Source: Gnetum montanum (taxonomy: Eukaryota; Streptophyta; Gnetopsida; Gnetales; Gnetaceae). Taken from it: a DNA stretch of 51,079 bases. Location: the NCBI GenBank assembly GCA_015680685.1, contig MNCI01005484.1, positions 66,300 to 117,378 of the forward strand, written 5' to 3'. Shown here piece after piece: positions 42,880 through 51,079 of this stretch; the stretch's first letter is position 1, and each line of letters opens with the position of its first letter. Below the pieces are notes generated by a model, which saw only the letters and a list, made by a program, of their open reading frames with translations, ran no database searches and was not told the DNA's origin. The translations under genes and the position numbers were made by a program.

Positions 42880-43522
42880 ATTTTATTAATTTTTGATACT
42901 CTTGATGATTTTTGAGAGTTTTTTACATTTTTCTTTAAGAATATCTAGTTTAATACATCATAGTTTGTTTTTATCTTTGTTAAATATCTAATTGTATAAG
43001 GTGGTATAAAAAAATGAAAATTTCCACTTAATAGTAACATGTCTTTTAATTTATAGGTGTAAAGAAAAGTCTTTTTGCTAGTAGTTGTATAGAAGGTAGT
43101 ACCATATACCCAATGTGCATGAGAAAGATGGGTGTTTTAATTATGTTGTGAATGAACGACCATGGATCAAAATAAAAAGATGAGAGTTTTCTGTATTGAT
43201 TTAACTTGACCATTGGATTGATTATAGTAGAAAGAAGAAAATGAATGGGTAATTATAAAAGTTGACTATCTCTTTACTTTTGAATTAAGGAAAATTGTTA
43301 GTTATGATCTAGAAAGAAGTAAAAAATCAAGTGATGATATGATCAAAAATCAAATAAAAGATAAATTTAGAGTGGTTGATTACAATGGGATAACTTCTAC
43401 CAATTTGATAAAGCACTATGTGATAATTAAAATGTACTAGTCACTACCTAATGATGGAGGATTAATATTATTAATGAGATTAAGGCTCCATTTCTAGAAT
43501 GGCAAGATGATTTGTGATGCAC
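42880..43522. other. AT-rich flank with one unrecognised open stretch
   Basis: The flank of E4 has no recognised element. On the plus strand about 57 codons stay open from 43260 to 43430 (VDYLFTFELRKIVSYDLERS, later FRVVDYNGI), without an ATG at the start. The composition looks protein-like, but I do not recognise a family. Confidence 0.35.
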
Positions 43523-45641
43523 TTGTTGATATTTTTTACTAAAAATAACATTGTGAAAATGTCCACATGTTTAAGATTTTTAGTTATTAAAAATTTACAT
43601 TAAATAATATATACATAGGTAGACCTATGTGTTACTCTAAAATTATTTGAGATCATAAATATAGGGATATGGATACATATTAGTTCATTCTATATGTAGT
43701 AAATAATAATATATATAAATTGATATTGAATTTATGAATTATTTGTGTGATGGAGAAAAATCAATAAAGCTTCTTTTGTTTAATTAGGCTTGTGAAATTT
43801 CCTTCATACAAATTCATTTTTGGTTTTAGCCAAAAACATTAAGAGGTAGTGGAGTGGAAAATTAAACCTATTTACATCTCTAATTTTTTATTATTTACAT
43901 ACATGTATCTTTACCTCCCATTTCCCTCATACCTAGTTCACTACTATCAATATCAACAACCTATGCAAGATTTATCACCGGAATTCTACCCCGTTTAGCT
44001 AGATTATTTGGTGCATTGTTAGGTGCTAAGTTGAGGCATTGATTCTATATGGATTTAATTTATGATTTTACATATGGCTATATATAAATTAACATTATTA
44101 TCATTGCAAAAATCCATTGGTAAAGTAATTTTCAAAGTGATGTTGACTTGAATTTATAAAGAGTAAAAAGTTTTAATTATAATTGAATTTTTTCATTCAA
44201 GCATCATGTTGGTCCTTCACACCAAATTTACTAAATCATTACATTTAGATTTATTAGTTATTATAAATTGTTATATTGTTCTACAAGATTAATTTAATGT
44301 TTATTTACAACCTTTAAATTTGTAGTAGAAAATACAACTCATGATTTATGCCCTTGTAAATGGAGATGTCCTTTCAATCTTTGCTTACATAAAGCTAATA
44401 TTTGGGTATTAGTAATTTTCTTATTATTAGAATTATTTTAAAATATTTTTAATGTGTCATTTATTTTTTAAAATTGGGATATGTAAAGATTGAGAAGTTT
44501 GAAGGCCAAGATTTCCACACATGGTAAATAAAATAAGATTTATTTTAATTAGGGATGGTTTATAGGGTTATGTTTTAGGCATAATCCAAGAATCAAAAAA
44601 TACAAATAAAAGAATTAAGTGGAAAGATAAAGATGAAGTGGTAATCTCATTTATTAGGCTTTAGGGTTTCTAATTATTATTTGCATTTAATCAAGCTAGA
44701 AGCTACATCCAATGAGGTATAGGATACTTTAAATTCCTTTTTTTTAGTTCAAAAATTCCTTTCATTGCAATATATTTAAAGCAAAATGTATTCAACTTAA
44801 GAATAGATAAAGGTGACAATATTGTGATACGCATAAATAAATTTAATTCTATTCATGCCCAATTCACTGGAATCAACGTTGCAATTAGTGATGATGATGT
44901 TAAGTAGTGTTATTGAATAGTATGTCAACTCCCTTTGCAAATATCACTTTCACTCTTAAAATTACAAGTGTTGATCTTCAAAAGGTAATTTCTACCTCAA
45001 TGGTAGAGAGTGAAAATATTCTTGAAAGTGAAATGCCTTGGTATCTACATGCAAAATATCAAGTTCAAAACAATTTAGGAAGCCTTATTTCTATTGTAAG
45101 AAACTATATTATTTTTGAATTAATTACAAGTTTTGAACCCAAGCTGTATTGAATGGAAAAATCAAGAAATTCAATTTCCTCATAGATTTTGAAGATGCTG
45201 AAGATCAAGAAGATTTGGCAAAAATATCAAATACTTCTAACTAAAGTAATATTAAAACTACCACTTGTTCATAATAACCCTTAGTGATAAGAAATCTTGG
45301 TGATGAGAATATGTGCATGTATAGTTGGTGAAGAGATACATTAGTGAAGAGATGAAATTTATGTGTTTTCTTTTCTTTTTCCGTTTCTTCATAGAAAGAA
45401 TTAATTTTATTTGAAGTAGTATGGGGCACTTACTATCAAAATCTCATTTTCCTTATGCTTGAACAAATAAAGATAGGTTGAAGGCTTGTCCCAACTAAGT
45501 TTAATGGATATTTAGTGATGGTTAAATCAAATGGACTTACCATTTAGAGGGGAGAATTGTTTGCTAAAAATAACATTTGGGAATGTCCACATATTTAATA
45601 ATTTTAGTTATTATGGATTTAAATTAAATAATATGTACATG
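43523..45641 (+). mobile_element. Copia-like remnant with gag only
   Basis: An ~83-bp block (CTAAAAATAACATT...AATGTCCACA) occurs at about 43537-43617 and again at 45559-45641, in direct orientation about 2 kb apart, as LTR starts would. The second is preceded by AGAGGGGAGAATTG (45546-45559), a good PPT. A Copia gag lies between. No PBS is identified and the second LTR is cut at an N (45642). It is a fragment of a small or deleted element. Confidence 0.55.
44475..45240 (+). pseudogene. Copia gag fragment
   Basis: The block KIEKFEGQDFHTW, with stops following, matches the Copia gag start KFDGTNFHTWK. Further on EATSNEV and the open frame 44907-45152 (LLNSMSTPFANITFTLKITS and VISTSMVESE) match the LL.SLP..Y......L block of UBN2-type gag. 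Frames change at least twice. It is unrelated in detail to the C1 gag at 2929-3463. Confidence 0.7.
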
Positions 45642-46880
45642 NTTTTCTAATTCTTTCAATGCCAAATTTATCCTTAAGAAAGTTCACTTAAGTTGTTGTG
45701 GAAGTTACTTGGAATCTTGATCTTTAATATCTCATATCATCAAACTAGACTATTAATGGCCTACTACATTTAAGGATGCTTATAACTTAGTAAAATCCTA
45801 TGATATATATGAATGATAATTCTTGCTCATCTATGCTCCATCACATGAGCTTAGTACAAATGTTTTTGGTTAGAACCAAAAATGCATTTGCAAATCCAAA
45901 AATATCACACACTCAATTAATTAAAAAAAGTTTTATTGACTTTCTCCAATGCATATCCAATTCATCAATTGGATGAAAATATATACATTATTGTTTAATA
46001 CACAAAGAACAAATTAATATGGANAAATTTGACTAATATAGATAGGTAATTCATCCTCGATGGTAATACGATTATACCATGCCTAAGATGATATATATTT
46101 TACAAAAGTATATGATTAAGAGAGAATATCAAAGTTAGCTAGAGAATCAGCAAACATGTTTTTAAACTAAGGAACATGAACTAGTGTGCAAGATTCTAGT
46201 GATGAGTTTACAAACTAGATGAACATAAGGGATAAATGCTTAGCTTTGCAATCATAAATACTAGAATCACCATGGACTACAAGATTTCTGATCTTACATC
46301 ATATTGTTAAGATAAGATCATGGATAAGGCATTCGCACTTAGTCATGTTATTAGTACATATGAAGTTAAGTTGATAAGTGTGAAAAATGAAGCATGCATA
46401 GGGTCGTATAAGCAATCAAGTTGCTTGGTTGGTCACACTAAGATAATAGATACCTTCAAAGTAAAGGAATGTATATGGATTTTTAAACCTTTACATAAGT
46501 CAAGATGATACATAAACTTGATAAGGTTATTATAACACCATGCTAACTACGATAAAGAATTTAAATTGTAGGAAAATAAATTGTTGCTTAATAAAATCAA
46601 ATGGATGTTAAGAAAATGGACAAGTAAAGTAGTAGGCATCCAAGAAAGTGAAAAGCATAAAAGGAAAATAAAATACACAAAAAATGTACAAACATTACAA
46701 AAACAATGACAATAATCTCTTGTGTACCAAACCTAACATATTTACTATCATGTATAGAATGAAACCTATTACCCAAGCCAAAAATCACCAATGAAAAATA
46801 TATAAAAATAATGGTTGTCATTAAATTTTTCATGAGTAAATAAAACATAAATAAAATGACATGATTAAAAATATAATTAA
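45642..46880. other. AT-rich stretch with a possible antisense RNase H remnant
   Basis: On the minus strand about 46310-46120 reads NLVVHGDSSICDCKAKHLSL and a broken LVHVP, FKNMFADSLANF run, which resembles the RNase H end block H.PR..N..ADALANL. Nothing else is recognisable. The plus ORF 46320-46508 has no known domain. N bases at 45642 and 46024. Confidence 0.4.
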
Positions 46881-48200
46881 TCACACAACTAGAAGTACAT
46901 TAGCATCCAATAAGGTTGATGTAGAGGCCCTGAATGTTGATGGTTGGTTGTTTGTTGTAGGGTCCTTGGTTTGATTCATTTTAGACCCTTGTGTGATCTT
47001 GTTGTCTTTGGCCATAGTGGCCATGACCACATGGTTTATCTTTTCCTTCTCCTGATCCTTCCAAGTGTGTTGGTTCTCATAAACCATGTAGCCAGGGTCA
47101 TGGCTAAGCTCGGTAGCATCCTCTATGTTCCTAGTCTAGGAGAAGGCTTGACTAAGTGAGCATGGATCTAAGGTATAAAGTTTTTACTTGATAAAGTCTT
47201 TAACCACTCCTTGAAGATGGCCACGAGGTGGATTTCAGCTATGGATTCATGAATTTTATTTAGTAGATCATTCCATCATATGATGAACTTTTGAACCGAT
47301 TCAAGGAACCCTTCTTTGATCTTCATTAGTTGGTATAGGATGGCTTCAAGTTTTAAGTTGTACTTGAAATGGTTCACGAATTGTGATATCAAGTCTTCAA
47401 GTAAGGATATAAATCCTCATAGCAATGTGAAATACCAATGTAATTCCTTCCTAGTAAGATACATAAGGAAAATTCTCATTATGAAGTGACCAAGCTTGTA
47501 ACAACAGGCACATAGAGTGAAAAGTAACAAGGTAAGTGTTGGGATCATCCTCACCATTATACATGATAAACTAGAGTATGAGGATGCTCAGGGGAAGAGT
47601 TATTTGTGGGACAACAAGACTAAAATGATCATCCTAATAGAAATCCATGATCTTGATTATCTAGTTTGTCGAAGCTTTGAGATTTTGTAACTCTTCTGTA
47701 AGGTCTTGGATCATTTAGATGGCTTGATCCAAGCCTTGGGGCATCCTTGTGGATTGTGGCATTTTGACAAATGGTTGTGGTGTAAGTTGAGAGGCCTATG
47801 ACCTCATGATGGGTTATGACAGAGAGGGAATAGGTTGGGTAATCATTATTGTAGGCTAGGTAAATAATGAAAAGAGGGTTTACATAAATACTTGTGGCAC
47901 AAAGGGGATGAATGATGTGTGTGATTCTTGGATCACTGGGGTCCTATTTTGGGGCCCACTAGCATGGAGAATGGATGCGCAATGGTTATGATGGTGGGTG
48001 ATGGCCATGCAAATTGAGTCTCCATGGTGAAAGACATAGAGGAGAAGAGGAGCATTGTTTGGGATGCTAATTGTGCTTGGTATGTCACTATGACAAGTGT
48101 TGGCCTAAACATGATAGGATAAAGGAGAAAAAAGTTAAGGAACCTTCCCTATGGAGGAAGTAGGAGAGGTTGAAGTGGGTGTAATGGCTTGGGGAGTTGA
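46881..48200 (-). pseudogene. Gag fragment of an E1/E2-type element
   Basis: Minus-strand blocks SLLEDLISQFVNHFKYNLKL, LMKIKEGFLESVQKFI and an HLVKPSPRLGT-like piece match the gag of E1 (22999-22799) and E2 (27200-26900) in the same order. The minus ORF 47087-46881 is the Lys/Thr/Asn-rich spacer that follows. No LTR, PBS or protease of this family is adjacent, so it is a truncated copy. Upstream (47780-48200) the match becomes weak. Confidence 0.75.
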
Positions 48201-48324
48201 GTATTGAAAGAGTGTAACATCCCACCCTATTGCACCTTGCTAGGGTAAGGTGATGCCTATGATTGCTAGTAATACCACAATGAAAGCATGATAAACTACA
48301 AATTTAACTACACAAAATCCCTAC
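48201..48324. other. Short unassigned spacer
   Basis: No element end, PBS or gene is recognised between the gag fragment and the truncated LTR. Confidence 0.4.
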
Positions 48325-48900
48325 TAATGAGTGTTGAGGTACCCCTACACTCAACCATATGAATACGAGTGTTTCATGCATGATCTGGTCAAACTCTGTA
48401 GATAGGCTAGTTGTGGTATCTAGATAGTTATTTGTTGATCGCAGTTCACTGTCTTTCCACCTAAACTAGTATTTACTTTGTCACATATGGTTTAGTCTAG
48501 GGTGAGGTGTATGATGTGTTCCTAAACTAATGTTGCTCCAAGAGACAATGGAAAATAATCTTTAATTATGCTAGGAGGAAAGGGGAGATAGAGTTAAACT
48601 AGGAGGAGATAGGGAGAGAGAATCTAATCTAGCCTAAGTGTGATGACCATCTATTCCTTAATCATCTATACACATCTTGGACCTTGTGCATGAATACCAC
48701 TAGGATTACCAAGCGCATGGCCCAAGTATGCTACTGGGATACCAAGTAGTCACACATAGATGCTCGTGATCAAGTTGTACTCATTTCAAATTTAATGATG
48801 ATAAATAATAATTAAGTAATTAAACTAAGTGAATGTTGAAATGATGAATTAATATCAATATTTATTTTTGGTCATGTGCATGTCCAAGTGTGTCACACTC
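48325..48900 (-). mobile_element. Truncated LTR of the E3/E4/solo-LTR group
   Basis: It starts TAATGAGTGTTGAGGTACCC, matching the plus-strand start of the solo LTR (TGATGAGTGGAGAGGTACCC), and shares its ACTAGGATTACCAA block. It is cut at 48900 by the second L1 LTR, and the U3 part is missing. No PBS is visible to its left. Confidence 0.75.
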
Positions 48901-50264
48901 TGTTGGCGACCGTTTGGGACACGATTGCCAACGAGTGTCCTCAAATAGGATTTACGTGCTTACTGGTTTTCTAGCAACACCAAGGCCCATATACCTCCAA
49001 ATAGACTCAATAGTTAATGTGAGTATGTGTGTGTGTTGTTACAGTGTGCAATTGTGAAAAAAAATGAAACGATTGTGTTGTGTGTAAACTACAAATGACT
49101 TATCTTAAAGAGATTCAGCCAACTTTGCAAAGTACTGTGAGTTGTTGAGGGTTCCTATTTTGTTCAATTGATTAGTCTATGTGGTCCTTATAATACCTAC
49201 TTGTAACAAATAAATTTTTGCAAAAAAATTTGAGCATAACTCTGCGAATCTACTTCTAATTTTCCCCAGAGAAAGAGATAGTTCCAAAAGAAAACTAGAA
49301 ATAGAGCAAGATTCAATGGAAATGGATAGAAGAGAAAAAGAAAGCAGATTTGTGTAAAGATCTCAAATATTTAAACAAGGTAAAATGATATGAGTAAACA
49401 CTTCATAATAGAGCTATCCCAAATTCAATAACTACAAATTTTTCAAACTTCCAAGGCTCAAATAAGCAATTTCTTCAAGAAAATCCTACTATGCTACCCA
49501 AAAAAGTGCTACGTAAACTATCACATACGAGACTCTATTTTGGCTAGATAATGGATGTCAACAATTGCATTCAATAGAACCTTCAGGAGACTTGACAATT
49601 TCTGATTGTAATACCACAAAGATTCACTTTAAAGATTAAAGAAGCTATTCTGGTCCTATCAAAATACCAAAGATTTTCTGAACCCTCTTGACTATTGAAT
49701 CATTCAACGGCTTGACTATATGTAGAGGCTCTCTTACAACAATCTCAATAGCGGTTCTTATACATTGCACAATAATAAAATTTACTACTAAAAATGATCT
49801 TAAGGCTTTCAAACACAAGCTCTTCTATGGAAAAATTTTAATAGAAATTTTCTATCATGCAACAAGAACAATAAGAGCAATCTAAAAATCCAAAAATTAC
49901 TTGCCAAACATGATACTATCTAAACCACTAACTAAAAAATTTAAACAAAATAAGAAATAATAAGCATAACTCATAGGACTATGACAAAGAGGCTAAAATG
50001 TTGTTTTTAGCAAGTCATCTTACAAGCAATCTTTCACAATTTCTTCTTTACAATGCTCTTCCCAAGAGTGTGTTTTTGGTGATTTAAAATTAGCTACAAT
50101 TATCATGGAATTTTATAATCTTCCATATGAATAAAATGGATACTAACTAAATGTCCCTTTTATTTAGGACGTTACAAAAATATCCCAAAAATTTCTTTTC
50201 TCTTTTTCAATAATAATAATAATTTTATCAAAGATGGAGTTGGAGGACATTGGTCATCCCAACA
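48901..50264 (-). mobile_element. Long LTR, family L1, copy 2
   Basis: This is the reverse complement of the 366-1760 family, running on the plus strand from TGTTGGCGACC to ATCCCAACA. Similarity is strong from 48901 to about 50073; the U3 end is diverged, and the TATA and AATAAA signals of copy 1 are lost. Flanking 5-mers (CACTC, TGCTA) do not match, so no target duplication is seen. The plus ORF 49688-49885 is a chance frame. Confidence 0.65.
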
Positions 50265-50619
50265 TGCTATTCTACTGCACCTGCAACTACACTTTGGGAC
50301 TAGTTTTGGCCATGAAATCCTTTTAATTTGCTGGAGTTGGTTTTCCTCTTCTTTGATAGATTTTATTTTCACAACCTTCGGCATATATGCTGATCATCTA
50401 TAGTGAATAAATAAATTATTTTTACCATATATTTCTCCAAGCGTTATGCGTCATGATGTAGGTAGGACAAGTGCCGGATCAAGGGTTTGTATATTATCAC
50501 GTTGCGAGGGATAAGAGGCGATGCATAGGCATAGCAGGCTCCATCGCTGTCATTGCCATAACTAATGTTATGGAAGGCCACCCACATGCCGCCACATCAT
50601 CCGCCTCATACNACCGTCG
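50265..50619. other. Transition zone to non-repeat sequence
   Basis: No element similarity is seen. CG dinucleotides become more frequent after about 50440, unlike the rest of the window, which suggests less methylation decay. No gene is identified. One N at 50612. Confidence 0.4.
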
Positions 50620-50919
50620 GTGTTTTTCCATCCAAAAAGAACTGTAATGATTTTTCATCTTTGGAACTTGGCTATCTTGAGAATTTCTGTTTGTGCTGGA
50701 AATGGTAGCTGCAGTAATCCATGTGCTATACCGTGGCCCTGGCGTTGGTGGGGAGTCCAAACGCTGGGTGGCATCTTTTGTGTTTTCCTTCAGATGCTCG
50801 ATAATAGAAGATCCACTCATACATTTTCAAATTGGGATTCGAGGTCTGCAAATCCTTGCAATCCGATAGGAATTGTTTGCTTGGGTGGAGATTTTGATAG
50901 AGCTATTGCTGGCTCCTAA
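50620..50919 (+). pseudogene. Possible LRR N-terminal cap fragment
   Basis: A 99-codon frame ends THTFSNWDSRSANPCNPIGI then VCLGG, close to the LRRNT_2 pattern L..W....PC.W.GV.C found at the start of plant leucine-rich-repeat receptor kinases. The Trp after PCN is replaced (PCNP) and a stop follows at once. It may be a broken LRR gene, an exon read beyond its end, or chance. The first ~60 residues are Trp/Cys-rich and not recognised. Confidence 0.3.
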
Positions 50920-50929
50920 GGAGGTCACA

Positions 50930-51079
50930 ATGAAGCCAAGAGGGCCGTGCTTGTCGGTGGCCATGGTTTTGATGGGATTGCTGGCCTCCTACAGCTACCC
51001 CTGCGTGTATTACTTTGGAAGCATGTGGTACTACACTATCTCCATCTTTTCCATTTCTGTGAGTGAATTCAGCATGCCT
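50930..51079 (+). CDS. Possible start of a secreted or membrane protein (partial)
   Basis: An open frame from ATG at 50930 runs off the window end (50 codons). It begins MKPRGPCLSVAMVLMGLLAS, a basic start plus hydrophobic run typical of a signal peptide, then an aromatic-rich YPCVYYFGSMWYYTI. The ATG has A at -3 (ACAATGA). GTGAGT at 51057-51062 could be a splice donor, ending the first exon there. Composition is GC-richer than the repeats. No family is recognised, and the frame differs from the LRR-like frame just upstream. Confidence 0.35.
   Translation, partial: MKPRGPCLSVAMVLMGLLASYSYPCVYYFGSMWYYTISIFSISVSEFSMP

Noticed and set aside
366-50264. The inverted L1 LTR pair as ends of one giant foldback element
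   Set aside because: The copies differ at one end, lack matching flanks, and enclose unrelated elements, so separate insertions or a rearrangement are simpler.

Overview
The window is nuclear plant DNA made almost entirely of nested, heavily decayed LTR retrotransposons. It is AT-rich, nearly every coding stretch is broken by stops and frameshifts, and CpG positions have mostly become TG or CA, as expected of old methylated repeats. Introns, plant-type Copia and Gypsy proteins and roughly 50 kb without a clear host gene point to a large-genome plant. A conifer or other gymnosperm is my guess, not a demonstrated fact. The only stretch that looks like host gene sequence is the last ~460 bases, where GC rises.

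Layout. 1-4487: a long LTR (366-1760) abutting an antisense Copia remnant (1761-3520) and its probable LTR. 4488-42874: one Gypsy element, here called E4, with LTR, primer-binding site, gag, protease, reverse transcriptase, RNase H, integrase, a third ORF (ORF3), polypurine tract and LTR. E4 is split inside codon 12 of ORF3 by E2 (12756-39035, minus strand; flanks GTAGA/GTAGG). E2 is itself split twice: by E1 (18621-26289, minus strand; flanks AGTTT/AGTTA) between its gag and protease regions, and by E3 (29345-38185, plus strand) inside its 5' LTR. A solo LTR (41659-42502; perfect GTAAC flanks) sits in the 3' LTR of E4. 42875-50264 holds a Copia-like gag fragment, an RNase H remnant, a fourth copy of the E1/E2-type gag, a truncated LTR, and a second copy of the 366-1760 LTR in the opposite orientation. 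50265-51079 is the possible edge of a host gene.

How the parts relate. E4 and E3 are relatives: same PBS type, same PPT, same ORF3, LTRs running TGATGAGT...ACTCATCA. E4 carried a full pol; E3 keeps gag and ORF3 but has no pol, so it would have depended on a relative such as E4. E1 and E2 form a second related pair. They encode only gag and an aspartic protease, share an unusual candidate PBS, and carry an array of short dyads in the U3 part of the LTR.

Most unusual points: (1) the E2 LTRs carry six dyads, each exactly 10+10+10 bp with a conserved 10-base spacer, at matching positions in both LTRs, while the sister element E1 has the same dyads with no spacer; (2) both E3 and E4 carry, upstream of ORF3, a copy of their own LTR promoter motif plus a TATA box, then a predicted intron of nearly equal length (309 and 314 bp) whose acceptor lies directly before the ORF3 ATG. 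This suggests an internal promoter for a third gene. All functional statements are inferences from sequence read by eye; no database search was run.
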